Assembly (NCBI GenBank): GCA_016235165.1
Contig: JACRLX010000014.1
Span: forward strand, 1-47,208
Direction: 5' to 3'
Source: Rhodocyclales bacterium
GTDB lineage: Bacteria; Pseudomonadota; Gammaproteobacteria; Burkholderiales; Rhodocyclaceae
Length of the DNA stretch: 47,208 nt
This document shows positions 27,438 through 35,867 of this stretch, in pieces; position 1 is the stretch's first letter, and each line of letters opens with the position of its first letter. The notes under the pieces were generated by a model. The model worked only from the letters and a program-made list of their open reading frames with translations. It was not told the origin of the DNA and made no database searches. The position numbers and the translations under genes are program-made.

Positions 27438-28163
27438 ATGCGCAAGAACGGCCGCACCGCCCGCAAACTCAGGAAGCTCGCCTGGCGCCTTATTTATCAA
27501 CTCGGCCAGCCCGACTGGGCCGACAATCACGGCGTCATGCTGCCGGTGAAGCACCCTCTCGTCTCGCCCGGCATCGCGCGCGAAATCTACCTGGGCGACT
27601 ACGAGGCGAAGGAGATCGAAATCATCTCCAAACGCCTGGCAAATGACGACGTGGTGTTCGAGGTCGGCGCCGGACTCGGCTACCTCTCCGCCTACTGCGC
27701 CCAGCGCGTCGGCAGCGACAAGGTGTTCACCTACGAAGCCAACCCCGAGCTGATCCCGCTGATCCGCGAAACCCATGCGCGCAATGCGGTGGCGCCGACG
27801 GTGACCAACGCCCTGTTGGCGCAAGGCGAGGGCGAGCGCGAGTTCCGCATCGAGGATGACTTCTGGGCATCGTCGGCACATCGCGAGGGCGGGCGCGCCA
27901 TCACCGTCAGGCAGGCCGACCTGAATGGCGAGCTGGCGCGCATCCGGCCGAGCTTCATGATCGTGGACATCGAGGGCGGTGAGGCTGAATTCTTCGCCGG
28001 CGCCGACTTGTCGACCGTGCAAAAGATCTGCGTCGAGACCCATCCCGACGTGCTCGGCGACCGCCTGCTGTCGGAGATGTTCGCCGGCCTGGTGGCCAGG
28101 GGCTTCGCCCTCGATTTCTCGCTGATCCGCAAGAACGTGTTCTTCTTCCACCGGGTTCGATGA
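27438..28163 (+). CDS. FkbM-family methyltransferase
   Basis: The 241-residue protein has VVFEVGAGLGYLSAYCAQRV as SAM motif I, VFTYEANPELIPLIRETHAR and the family hallmark MIVDIEGGEAEFF followed by CVETHPDVLG. FkbM enzymes O-methylate sugars or polyketides and are frequent in O-antigen loci. It lies 3 bp after the acyltransferase and overlaps the next start by 4 bp. Confidence 0.88.
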   Translation: MRKNGRTARKLRKLAWRLIYQLGQPDWADNHGVMLPVKHPLVSPGIAREIYLGDYEAKEIEIISKRLANDDVVFEVGAGLGYLSAYCAQRVGSDKVFTYEANPELIPLIRETHARNAVAPTVTNALLAQGEGEREFRIEDDFWASSAHREGGRAITVRQADLNGELARIRPSFMIVDIEGGEAEFFAGADLSTVQKICVETHPDVLGDRLLSEMFAGLVARGFALDFSLIRKNVFFFHRVR

Positions 28164-29134
28164 CCGCGCGGGACACCCTGCTGATCGCGCACGGCAGCCT
28201 GCATCCGGCATTGCGCCGGGAGCTTGCCGCACGCGGCCTGAGATTGCGCGAAAGTCGGCGCTGGCAGGACGCCGATCGCAGCGAGCCGCAACGCATCCTC
28301 GGCGCCTACACCTGGTTCTACGAAGGCCTGCGCCATCCGCTGACCATCCTCGGCATGCGGCGCTGGGCCCGCCGGAACCGCATCCCCCTCTTCGTCTGGA
28401 ACCAGGATGCGCCGCATTACCTGAACCGCGCCGCCTGGCGGCTGGACCTGCTCGACCGCTTCCGCCTCTACGACATCTACGCCACGCATACCCTGGTCGA
28501 CGCGCGACACTTTGCCGACAGCACGATGTATCTGGCGAACGCCGCCGACACCACCCGCTACCATTTGTGCGGCAGGACACTCGAATCGCTGCGCGAGGAT
28601 TCGGGCTACGACTACGAGGTCAGCTTCTTCGGCGCCATGGACGGCAGCCGCTACAAGGAAATGCAGGCGCGCCAGGAGTTCTTCGCCGCGCTCGCGGATC
28701 AGCTGAAGGCGCGCGGAATTCGCTTCCTGTTCCGCGAAGCGGCGGGCATGAGCGTCGAACAGCAGGTGGCGCTGATCCAGGCGAGTCGCATCAACCTCAA
28801 CTTCGGCGCCTCCTGCGATTTCGGCTCACCCATCGCTTCCGGCCTGCCGGAGCGCTGCTACGGCATTCCGGCCTGCGGCGGCTTCCTGCTCTGCGACCGG
28901 CGCAGTCATGCGCGCGACGACTTCAACCCCGGCGTAGACTGGGCCGAATTCGACGGCCTCGACGACTGCGTGAAGCAGATCGAGCACTGGCTGGGCCACT
29001 TCGCCGCCGCGCGCGAACTCGCCGAGCGCTGCCATGCCACGGTAATGGCGCGCCATACCTACGCCCAGCGCGCGGCGACCCTGCACCGGGCGCTGCTCGA
29101 CTGGCACGCCGGCAGGCGCGGAGCCCTGCAATGA
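28160..29134 (+). CDS. CgeB-like glycosyltransferase
   Basis: The 324-residue protein has a C-terminal domain resembling the glycosyltransferase family 1_2/CgeB group: YDYEVSFFGAMDGSRYKEMQ, then LNFGASCDFGSPIASGLPER and the RCYGIPACGGFLLCDRRSHA region. The N-terminal half is less conserved (VWNQDAPHYLNRAAWR). Proteins of this type modify surface glycans in several bacteria. It sits between the FkbM methyltransferase and a GT2 gene with 4-bp overlaps on both sides. Confidence 0.8.
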   Translation: MTARDTLLIAHGSLHPALRRELAARGLRLRESRRWQDADRSEPQRILGAYTWFYEGLRHPLTILGMRRWARRNRIPLFVWNQDAPHYLNRAAWRLDLLDRFRLYDIYATHTLVDARHFADSTMYLANAADTTRYHLCGRTLESLREDSGYDYEVSFFGAMDGSRYKEMQARQEFFAALADQLKARGIRFLFREAAGMSVEQQVALIQASRINLNFGASCDFGSPIASGLPERCYGIPACGGFLLCDRRSHARDDFNPGVDWAEFDGLDDCVKQIEHWLGHFAAARELAERCHATVMARHTYAQRAATLHRALLDWHAGRRGALQ

Positions 29135-30108
29135 ACGCGCCGCTGCTGAGCCTGGTGGTGCCGGTCTACAACGTCGCGCCCTACCTGCCGCGCTGCCTGG
29201 AAAGCCTTGCCGCACTGGACCCGCCGGCGGACGAGATCATCGTCGTCGACGACGGCTCGACCGACGACTGCCCGCGCATCCTCGCCGACTGGGGCCCGCG
29301 CCTGCCGCAGATGCGCGTGATCCGGCAGGAAAACGGCGGGCTCTCGGCGGCGCGCAACACCGGGCTGGACGCAGCCCGCGGCAAGTACCTGGCTTTCGTC
29401 GATTCCGACGACTTCGTCTCCCCGGACGCCTATGACTACGCCCTGCGCCTGGCCGAGGACGAGAAGCTCGACATGGTGCTGCTCAACGCCAATTACCATT
29501 TCGAGGGCCGCGAGGCCGACTACGCGATTTACCGCGACGTCCCCGCCACGGAGGTGATCGCCGGCCGCGAGTGGTTGCGCCAGCGCTTTCGCGCCGGTCG
29601 CTTGCTGCACATGGTCTGGATGCACCTTTACCGGCGCGAGTTCATCGAAGCCAAACCCTATCGCTTCGTCCCCCGACTGATCCACGAGGACGTGATCTGG
29701 ACCACGCAAGCCCTGCTCGATGCACGCCGCCTGCGTTACACCGGCCATATCGCGGTGCACTACCGGATACCCGTGCGTCGCTTCGATCCGGCGGCGGCGC
29801 AACGCCGCTTGCAGGCCATCGTAGACAGCAGCGTGGTAAATGCGCGGGCGCTGGCCGCGATGTGTGCCGTACTCGAAGACGACGCCGAACTGCGGACCCT
29901 GCTCGCCGACCACCTGGTTGATGGCGCGCTGTCGGTGTTCCACAAGCTGCCGAAGATGCCGGATCGCACCGCCGCCCGCGCCACGCTGCGCGGATTGCGG
30001 CGCGACGGCTTCATGGCGCTGCTCTGGCACCATGCGCAATCGATGGCGCAACGACGCCGCATCGCGCGCCACTGGCTGCGTTCCTGGCTGGGCGGAGGTG
30101 GCGCATGA
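29131..30108 (+). CDS. GT2-family glycosyltransferase
   Basis: The 325-residue GT-A enzyme has SLVVPVYNVAPYLPRCLESL, the nucleotide-binding IIVVDDGSTDDCPRIL and the metal-binding FVDSDDFVSPDAY (DxD). The C-terminal half is enzyme-specific (MVWMHLYRREFIEAKPYRF, IHEDVIWTTQALL). It likely transfers a sugar to the growing LPS oligosaccharide. It overlaps both neighbours by 4 bp. Confidence 0.93.
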   Translation: MNAPLLSLVVPVYNVAPYLPRCLESLAALDPPADEIIVVDDGSTDDCPRILADWGPRLPQMRVIRQENGGLSAARNTGLDAARGKYLAFVDSDDFVSPDAYDYALRLAEDEKLDMVLLNANYHFEGREADYAIYRDVPATEVIAGREWLRQRFRAGRLLHMVWMHLYRREFIEAKPYRFVPRLIHEDVIWTTQALLDARRLRYTGHIAVHYRIPVRRFDPAAAQRRLQAIVDSSVVNARALAAMCAVLEDDAELRTLLADHLVDGALSVFHKLPKMPDRTAARATLRGLRRDGFMALLWHHAQSMAQRRRIARHWLRSWLGGGGA

Positions 30109-31391
30109 CCGTCACGGCAACGCCGATCGCGTGGTTCTGGCAGGTCTGGTTGGCCGCCGTCGTTTTCGTCTTTCCGCTGCCCGGCACCATCGCGCTGCGC
30201 AACCTGCTGCTGCTGGTCGGTTTGATCGCACTGCTGGCAACGCGGCGCGGCACCCCGCGACCGAGGCCGCCGCGAGCCCTGCGCCCAGCCGCCTGGGGCC
30301 TGGTCGCGCTCACCGCATGGCTGGTGCTCCATTCCGTCGCCGTGGCGCCAGCGCCGACTCTTGCGCTGGGCAACCTGCGCGGCGACTGGATCGTCCCGCT
30401 GCTGACGGCCGCGCTCGCCGCCCATGCATCTGCCCGCATAAGCGCGGAAAGCGCTGTCCGCGCCGTGGTGCTGGCGCTGCTGGCTCATCTGGTCTGGGTA
30501 TTTGGCTGGCAGGCCCGGTTCTGGGTTGGGGCCGGCATGCCAGCCCATTGGCCGGTGGTACTGGTTCCCTTTGGGCAGAATGATTTTCAGAGCAGCCTGA
30601 ACGGGATGCTGTTCGCGATAGTCGTGGCCGAACGCGTTTCGCGCGGACTGGTTCCGACCATTTCATTCGGAAACACGGGGGCCGCGGGGTGGTTCGCTGT
30701 CGGCGTTTCGCTCCTGGGTGATGTTGTCCTGCGCGTGCGAAATGGCACCCTGATCACTCTGCTGCAACTTACGGCAGCCGTCCTGTTGATCGGCCGGGTC
30801 CACCGCCGCTTCCTGGCCCTCATCGCGGTTGCGGCAGCTGTCGGCGCGGCGTCGATAGCCCTGGACCCGCGCTGGGCCGGCTTGACGGAATCACTGGTGG
30901 TGGGCTGGAACTCGCCGACCTTGTACTGGCAGGGATTCAACGAGGAGCTCAGACCGCGCTCGACCTCCGGCGCGCCGATCGAACAGTCGGCCTATGCCCG
31001 CGCCGCCTGGGCTCACGAAGCGATCAAGACCATCGCCGAAAACCCCCTGGGCCTCGGCTTCGGCCGTGACGGCTTCGGCCGCGCCGTCGAAATGAAATAT
31101 GGCTACAAGGGCATGGTCAGCAGCCACAGCGGTTGGCTGGATTTTGCCCTCGCGGCGGGGATTCCCGGCCTCGCCTTGTTGCTGCTGACGGCTGCTCTGG
31201 CGATTCGCGGCGGATGGCAGCAATTTCGCGATCACGACGATCCCGCCGGCCTGATGCTCGCCTTCACCGTCGGCGGCTACCTGTTGCGCTGCCTGCTCGA
31301 CGGGCATTTTTCGGGCTGGCGCCTGGGCCTGTTCGCCTTCATCTGCGGCGTATTGATCGCGGCGATGAAGCCGGCGCCGCGAGCGACATGA
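30105..31391 (+). CDS. O-antigen ligase-like membrane protein (WaaL family)
   Basis: The 428-residue polytopic protein has about ten predicted helices and a large periplasmic loop. The loop carries the family signatures NPLGLGFGRDGFGRAVEMKY and SSHSGWLDFALAAGIPGLAL, whose histidine matches the conserved WaaL/Wzy_C residue. It would join O-antigen or a capping sugar to lipid A-core at the periplasmic face. No wzy or wzx gene is visible here, so the donor chain must be made elsewhere. Confidence 0.87.
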   Translation: MTVTATPIAWFWQVWLAAVVFVFPLPGTIALRNLLLLVGLIALLATRRGTPRPRPPRALRPAAWGLVALTAWLVLHSVAVAPAPTLALGNLRGDWIVPLLTAALAAHASARISAESAVRAVVLALLAHLVWVFGWQARFWVGAGMPAHWPVVLVPFGQNDFQSSLNGMLFAIVVAERVSRGLVPTISFGNTGAAGWFAVGVSLLGDVVLRVRNGTLITLLQLTAAVLLIGRVHRRFLALIAVAAAVGAASIALDPRWAGLTESLVVGWNSPTLYWQGFNEELRPRSTSGAPIEQSAYARAAWAHEAIKTIAENPLGLGFGRDGFGRAVEMKYGYKGMVSSHSGWLDFALAAGIPGLALLLLTAALAIRGGWQQFRDHDDPAGLMLAFTVGGYLLRCLLDGHFSGWRLGLFAFICGVLIAAMKPAPRAT

Positions 31392-32515
31392 AGCTGGTCC
31401 AGATCAACCTGCAACCGCATTTCGGCGGCGGCGAGGTTTACACCGCCTTTCTCTGCCGCGCACTTTCGCGGCTCGGCGTGGCGACGCGGCTGCTGGTGCA
31501 CCCGGCCGCCGGGTTCTGGGAGCGACTCGACCTGCCCGCGGACACCGAGCGCATTGCCGTCACGGCACCACTCAGCTCGCATCTGCCAGCGGGGCCGCTG
31601 TGGCTGTTGTCGCACGGCCCCTTGCCGACCGAGCTGCGCGGCGCCCCGCCCGGTCGCCTGCGCTCCGCCATCGCCCACATGCCGGTGCAAGGCCGCGATC
31701 CCGCCGCCTTTGCCGATCACGACCGCATCTACGCCGTCTCCGGCTGGGTTCGCGATGGCCTCGTGGTGGCTGGGCTGCCGGCCTGGGAGACACCGCTGTA
31801 TGGCGTTGCCGCACTTGGCGCGCGCGCCGGCGATGCACCGATCCGGCGCGGCAGCCGTTACGACTGGGACCGCCGCAAGGGCCGTGACCGCCTGTTCGGC
31901 CTGATCGAACCTGCGGTCGAGGCACTGCGTGATCATCCGACTTTCGTGCGCCGCAACGGCCTGACGCTGGGCATCGTCTCGCGCCTGACGCCGATCAAGC
32001 AGTTCCCCCTGCTGTTCGCCAAGCTCGCGCCGGTGCTGGCGGCGCGACCGCAGATCAGGCTGGAAATCTTCGGCAGCGGCGGCTATGCCTCGGTGCGCGA
32101 CCTCGACCGCACGCTGGCATCGCTGCCGCCCGGACAGGTGCGCTTCTGGGGCCAGCAGTCGAATGTCGGCGGCATTTACCGGCAACTCGACTACCTGCTT
32201 TCCGGCCTGCCGGAAAAGGAGGCGCTGGGGCTCAACATCATCGAGGCCCAGGCCTGCGGCACGCCGGTGATCGCAGTGCATGCGCCACCCTTCACCGAAA
32301 CCGTGAGCAACGGTGTCACCGGCTTCCTTTACCGCGATCCGCGCGAGGACGAAGCTGCCGATTTCGGACGTTTGATGGACGAGCTGCTGGCCGGCCGCGC
32401 CCGGCCACGCCCCGAGCTGGCCGAAAGCCACCTCGCACGCTTCTCCTTCGATGCCTTCGTCGAACGCTTGCGGCCGGTGGTGGCCGACGCCCGCGTTCAG
32501 CTTAGCCGCGCATAA
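31388..32515 (+). CDS. GT4-type glycosyltransferase
   Basis: This 375-residue GT-B enzyme begins MKLVQINLQPHFGGGEVYTA. The C-terminal half has LGIVSRLTPIKQFPLLFAKL, IFGSGGYASVRDL and the EX7E region GLPEKEALGLNIIEAQACG. It is the last gene of the plus-strand LPS run. Its 3' end overlaps the convergent waaG-like gene by 19 bp, so the two transcription units converge with no spacer. Confidence 0.9.
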   Translation: MKLVQINLQPHFGGGEVYTAFLCRALSRLGVATRLLVHPAAGFWERLDLPADTERIAVTAPLSSHLPAGPLWLLSHGPLPTELRGAPPGRLRSAIAHMPVQGRDPAAFADHDRIYAVSGWVRDGLVVAGLPAWETPLYGVAALGARAGDAPIRRGSRYDWDRRKGRDRLFGLIEPAVEALRDHPTFVRRNGLTLGIVSRLTPIKQFPLLFAKLAPVLAARPQIRLEIFGSGGYASVRDLDRTLASLPPGQVRFWGQQSNVGGIYRQLDYLLSGLPEKEALGLNIIEAQACGTPVIAVHAPPFTETVSNGVTGFLYRDPREDEAADFGRLMDELLAGRARPRPELAESHLARFSFDAFVERLRPVVADARVQLSRA

Positions 32516-33615
32516 AGCGCCACCAGCTGCGCGGCCATCATGGCCGGATCGAGCCCGCTGACACTGGCGCGCGCCGCATCGCGCATCCGTGCCGAGTTCG
32601 CGCAGAGTTCGTCGAGGCCGGCCGCGATCGCCGCCACGTCGCCGGCCTTGACCACGCGACCGCTTTCCGCGCTCAACAACTCGGCGGCGCCGCAGGTATC
32701 GCTGGTCAATACCGGCAGCCCGCAAGCCAGCGCCTCCAGCACGGCATTCGGCAGCGGGTCGTAATGCGTCGGCAGGGCAAACAGGTCGGCCGCGGCGTAG
32801 AAGGGCCGCACGTCGGTCTGGGCACCGAGGAACATGACGCGTTGATCGACGCCCAGGGTCTGCGCCAGCTTGCGCATCAGGGCTTCCTGCTTGTCGCGGC
32901 CGACCACCCAGAGCACGGCGTCCGTGCGCTGCATGTGCTTCAGGGCGCGCAACAGCGAAGGCAGGCCCTTGCGTTCGTAGCCGGAGCCGACGTAGAGCAT
33001 CACCGGCGCCGTGGTGCCAGCGCCAGCGCGCTGCGTCTCTCCGAGAACTTTGCGCCGCAAGCCCTCGCCCCGTTCGCGCCGCAAGCGGGGGTGGAAACTG
33101 TCGAGATCGACGCCGTTGTGGATCACGTGCAGCTTGTCGGCGGCGAGGCCGAAGCGCCGGGCGATATCGTCGCGCACCATGCGCGAATTGCAGATCACGG
33201 CGCGCAGGGCGGAATGGCGGAACATCTCGGCCTCCGCGCGCAAGGTGTAGCGATGCCAGGGCGCGTAGCGATCGCTGGCGCGGCCGCGCAGTTCCAGCCA
33301 GGTGGCATGGACGCCATCGCCGGCGCGATAGATGTCGCAGCCGGGAATCCGTTCATGGCTCTGCACCAGGTCGAAGCGGCGCTGCGCGACCAGGCGCCGC
33401 ACCGCGCGCGCGAAACCGGCGTCGCGCCAGATACGGCCAAGATAGAAGGGATCGAGGCGCAGGGCATGGGCGCCGCTGGTCGCCTCGCCCTGCCACCGGC
33501 GCGCCACCATGGTGACATCGACACCCTTGGCGGTCAGCGCGGCCAGCGCGCGCTCAACGAAGCGCTCGGCGCCGCCGAAGGGCGTGTACTTCTGGCGCAC
33601 GATGGCCAGTTTCAC
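32497..33615 (-). CDS. WaaG-like core glycosyltransferase
   Basis: The 372-residue GT4 enzyme starts with GTG (VKLAIVRQKYTPFGGAERFV) and has the WaaG-type segments VQSHERIPGCDIYRAGDGVH, HNGVDLDSFHPRLRRE, MLYVGSGYERKGLPSLLRAL and FALPTHYDPLPNAVLEALAC. In E. coli WaaG adds the first outer-core glucose to heptose II. The start overlaps the heptosyltransferase stop by 4 bp (GTGA), giving a two-gene core operon on the minus strand. Confidence 0.88.
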   Translation of the reverse strand: MKLAIVRQKYTPFGGAERFVERALAALTAKGVDVTMVARRWQGEATSGAHALRLDPFYLGRIWRDAGFARAVRRLVAQRRFDLVQSHERIPGCDIYRAGDGVHATWLELRGRASDRYAPWHRYTLRAEAEMFRHSALRAVICNSRMVRDDIARRFGLAADKLHVIHNGVDLDSFHPRLRRERGEGLRRKVLGETQRAGAGTTAPVMLYVGSGYERKGLPSLLRALKHMQRTDAVLWVVGRDKQEALMRKLAQTLGVDQRVMFLGAQTDVRPFYAAADLFALPTHYDPLPNAVLEALACGLPVLTSDTCGAAELLSAESGRVVKAGDVAAIAAGLDELCANSARMRDAARASVSGLDPAMMAAQLVALYARLS

Positions 33616-34694
33616 GCCAGCAGCTCCTCGCAGGCCTGCAACACCTGGGACACCGGCAGGGTGGTAAGACACTCGCTGACCTTGCTGTCGTCGCAACCGG
33701 CACGCCCGCAGGGACGGCAAGGGTGATTCAGCGAGGCCACCACGCGATGCCCTTCGCCCCAGGGGCCCCATTCGCGATCCCCCGAGGGGCCGAAGATGCC
33801 GATGGTGGGCGTGCCCATGGCGGCGGCAATATGCATCGGCGCCGAATCGACGCCAACGAACAGGCGCGCCCGCGCCGCCAGCGCGGCGAGTTCCTTTAGC
33901 GTCAGCTGGCCGGACAGGTCCAGTGCCGCCGGCGTCCCCGCTCGGCGCGCCGCGACCACCGCGGCAAGCAACTCTTTTTCCTTCGCGTCGGGCGCCGAGG
34001 TCAGCACCAGCGGCCAGCCGCGCGCCGCCAGTTCGTCGCACAGCGCCGCAACGCGCTCGGCCGGCCAGCACTTGAAGCCCCAGCGCGAGGCGGGATGAAT
34101 ATGTATGTAGCGGCCGGCGGCCAGCCCGTTCGCGGCCAACAGTTGCTCGACGCGCGCTTCCGCCGCTGCGCCCGGCACCAGGCTCACGCGCATGTCCTGC
34201 GGCGTCGGCTGGATGCCCAGTGCGCGCAGGCTGTCGAGATTGGTATCGACGGTATGACGATCGGGATGCGACTGCGCCGGGTAGAGATGGGTAAAGCTTT
34301 TCTCCCAGAAGCCGGGGCGAAACTTGGGTGCCACCGACCAGCGCGGTCGCAGCAGGCGCACCAGCCAGGCCCCGCGCGTATGCACCGACAAATGCACCAC
34401 GAGGTCGTAGTGGCGGGCGCGCAGCGCGCGGATCAGGCGCCACTCGGCGCCGGTCTGGCGCTTGAGGCCCTGGCGCTTCCAGTTGCGATCGATCAGGTGC
34501 AACTGCGACAGTGCGGGATGCCCCTCCAGCATCGGCGCCGTATCCGCATACACCAGGGCGTCGACCTCGCAGCCCGGGGCATGGTGCTTGAGTGCTGAAA
34601 TCACCGGCGCGGCAAGCAGCACGTCGCCGTGGTGGCGGAGCTTGATCACCAGCGCGCGGTGCAGGCCGGCCGCGGAGAAGACGGGCTTGGACAT
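33612..34694 (-). CDS. LPS heptosyltransferase, WaaQ-like (GT9)
   Basis: The 360-residue GT9 enzyme has ALVIKLRHHGDVLLAAPVIS at the N-terminus, HIHPASRWGFKCWPAERVAA in the centre and LFVGVDSAPMHIAAAMGTPT, then IGIFGPSGDREWGPWGEGHR near the end. A Cys-rich stretch (HPCRPCGRAGCDDSKVSECL) precedes the C-terminus. The W-K-CWP and GPSGDREWGPW patterns are those of the heptosyltransferase III (RfaQ) group. It overlaps the waaG-like gene downstream. Confidence 0.88.
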   Translation of the reverse strand: MSKPVFSAAGLHRALVIKLRHHGDVLLAAPVISALKHHAPGCEVDALVYADTAPMLEGHPALSQLHLIDRNWKRQGLKRQTGAEWRLIRALRARHYDLVVHLSVHTRGAWLVRLLRPRWSVAPKFRPGFWEKSFTHLYPAQSHPDRHTVDTNLDSLRALGIQPTPQDMRVSLVPGAAAEARVEQLLAANGLAAGRYIHIHPASRWGFKCWPAERVAALCDELAARGWPLVLTSAPDAKEKELLAAVVAARRAGTPAALDLSGQLTLKELAALAARARLFVGVDSAPMHIAAAMGTPTIGIFGPSGDREWGPWGEGHRVVASLNHPCRPCGRAGCDDSKVSECLTTLPVSQVLQACEELLA

Positions 34695-34798
34695 TTCCGC
34701 ATTTTGCCAGACGGCAACCGGCCGTCACTCAGGCAACACATGCAATTTGCTTTCTTGTTGCTTGACCTGATTGGACTTTTCCGTGAAACTTGCTCCCC

Positions 34799-34993
34799 AT
34801 GAGCATTTCCTTTGATCAGTTGGAACGCAAGATCGACCAGATGGTCGCCATCTGCGCCAGCCTGCGCGGCGAGAATCAGGATCTGCGCGCCCATGTCGCC
34901 AGCCTGGAAGCGGACAAGGCGGCGCTGTCCAGGAAAATCGATCTCACCTGCGAACGTCTCGAAGGCCTGATGGAAAGGCTGCCAGGGGAATGA
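34799..34993 (+). CDS. ZapB-like coiled-coil protein (TIGR02449 family)
   Basis: The 64-residue protein, MSISFDQLERKIDQMVAICA onward, is almost wholly a predicted coiled coil with heptad spacing (LRGENQDLRAHVASLEADKA). It sits immediately before zapA, whose start it overlaps by 4 bp (34990-34993). Small coiled-coil proteins in this position are thought to act with ZapA in FtsZ-ring assembly. I used ATG 34799 rather than an upstream in-frame start because the coil begins there. Confidence 0.85.
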   Translation: MSISFDQLERKIDQMVAICASLRGENQDLRAHVASLEADKAALSRKIDLTCERLEGLMERLPGE

Positions 34994-35304
34994 GCAACAC
35001 TCTGGAAGTGAAGCTGCTGGGCAAGGACTACCGCGTTGCCTGCAAGCCCGAGGAACGCGAGGGACTGCTCGCCGCCGTGGCCCTGCTCGAAGGCAAACTC
35101 GCCGAAGCCGGCGACAAGACCAAGGGCAACCACGAGCGTACGGCGGTGATGGTGGCACTCAATCTCGCGCACGAACTGCTGGCCGCAAAAGATACGCCGG
35201 CACAGCGCGCGATGGCACTTGAACAGGAAACGATTCAGCGTAGAATCGCTTCCATCGAAGCCAAGCTCGACGAATCGCTGGCACTGCATCAACAGCTGTT
35301 CTGA
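34990..35304 (+). CDS. zapA: Cell division protein ZapA
   Basis: This 104-residue FtsZ-binding protein has the N-terminal beta-strand LEVKLLGKDYRVACKPEERE, followed by LLAAVALLEGKLAEA and a long C-terminal coiled coil for tetramer formation. ZapA cross-links FtsZ filaments. Its position directly before the 6S RNA gene is conserved across proteobacteria, as is coupling to a ZapB-like coiled-coil gene. Confidence 0.95.
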   Translation: MSNTLEVKLLGKDYRVACKPEEREGLLAAVALLEGKLAEAGDKTKGNHERTAVMVALNLAHELLAAKDTPAQRAMALEQETIQRRIASIEAKLDESLALHQQLF

Positions 35305-35320
35305 GCCGGGTTTCCCAGGG

Positions 35321-35500
35321 TTTCCCCTGCGGTGTTCGCCAAGGCCATACATTCCTTGAACCAACATCGATTGGCATCGGCCGCTGCCCAAAGACGCCGC
35401 TGTTGTGAGCGCCCCAGGTGAGCGCACCTGATGCGGCAGGAATGCGGCCAATCTGAACTCAGGTTCAGGATGCCGGCCAAACGGCACAGGCGGGGGAATC
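35321..35500 (+). ncRNA. ssrS: 6S RNA
   Basis: About 180 nt follow zapA. The closing stem pairs TTCCCCTGC (35322-35330) with GCGGGGGAA (35490-35498) with one G-U pair. Internal features recalled from betaproteobacterial 6S RNAs are visible: 'ttccttgaaccaa', 'ggcatcggccgctgccc', 'gagcgccccaggtgagcgc' and 'ctcaggttcaggatgccggcc'. 6S RNA mimics an open promoter and binds sigma-70 RNA polymerase in stationary phase. The exact ends are estimated from the stem. The location between zapA and (ancestrally) the EVE gene supports the call. Confidence 0.93.
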
Positions 35501-35509
35501 ATTCAGCTG

Positions 35510-35535
35510 GGCGCGGAAGAATCCGCGCCTTTTTT
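35510..35535 (+). terminator. Rho-independent terminator of 6S RNA
   Basis: GGCGCGGA (35510-35517) and TCCGCGCC (35522-35529) form a perfect 8-bp stem with a 4-base loop, followed by TTTTTT (35530-35535). It lies 10 bp after the 6S closing stem and should end the zapA-ssrS transcript. Confidence 0.95.
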
Positions 35536-35556
35536 GTTTGACGGAGCCGGACTCGG

Positions 35557-35575
35557 TGCGTTACTGGCTGATGAA
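35557..35575. repeat. Left direct repeat of the 6S-EVE island
   Basis: TGCGTTACTGGCTGATGAA is identical to 36871-36889, the first codons of the EVE gene (after the A of its ATG). The left copy continues into a 20-codon open stretch ending in TAG, a decapitated EVE gene start. This is the expected trace of an insertion at the EVE start that restored the reading frame on the other side. Confidence 0.85.
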
Positions 35576-35775
35576 GATTCACAATCGGCGTCCATCAGCG
35601 CGAATGCCTCGTGAATAGGGGCTTTCAGGCCTTTCCTGCCTGGCTGCGTATGGAACGTCTTGGCTATTTGGGTGGGAATGTGGGTGGGACTTTCGGCTGG
35701 CTGTCATTGGACGCTGCTACGCCACCCGGCCTTTGCAATAAGACAAACTGGGAGCCTTTAAGACGGCTATTGGTC

Positions 35776-35804
35776 TTGATCTGCAACCTGAGCGGCCTTA
35801 TACT
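35776..35804 (+). promoter_or_regulatory. Sigma-70 promoter of the Abi-associated RNA
   Basis: TTGATC (35776-35781), a 17-bp spacer and TATACT (35799-35804). Spacing is ideal and both boxes are close to consensus. Transcription would begin near A35811, directly before a compact hairpin and terminator. Confidence 0.7.
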
Positions 35805-35810
35805 CTGTTT

Positions 35811-35860
35811 AACAACACCCGCCACGCCTCTACATGTAAGCGCACCCCGGCGGGTTTTTT
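35811..35860 (+). ncRNA. Short structured RNA upstream of the Abi gene (abiF-RNA-like)
   Basis: The predicted transcript is about 50 nt. An outer stem, ACCCGCC (35817-35823) with GGCGGGT (35849-35855), encloses CGC/GCG (35825-35827 and 35840-35842) around the self-complementary UACAUGUA. A run of T (35855-35860) follows, so the fold doubles as an intrinsic terminator. It ends 8 bp before the abi start, so most transcripts would stop before the gene. A conserved RNA motif upstream of abiF genes is known; assignment to it here is by position and form, not by covariance search. Confidence 0.6.
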
Positions 35861-35867
35861 ATTGCCT

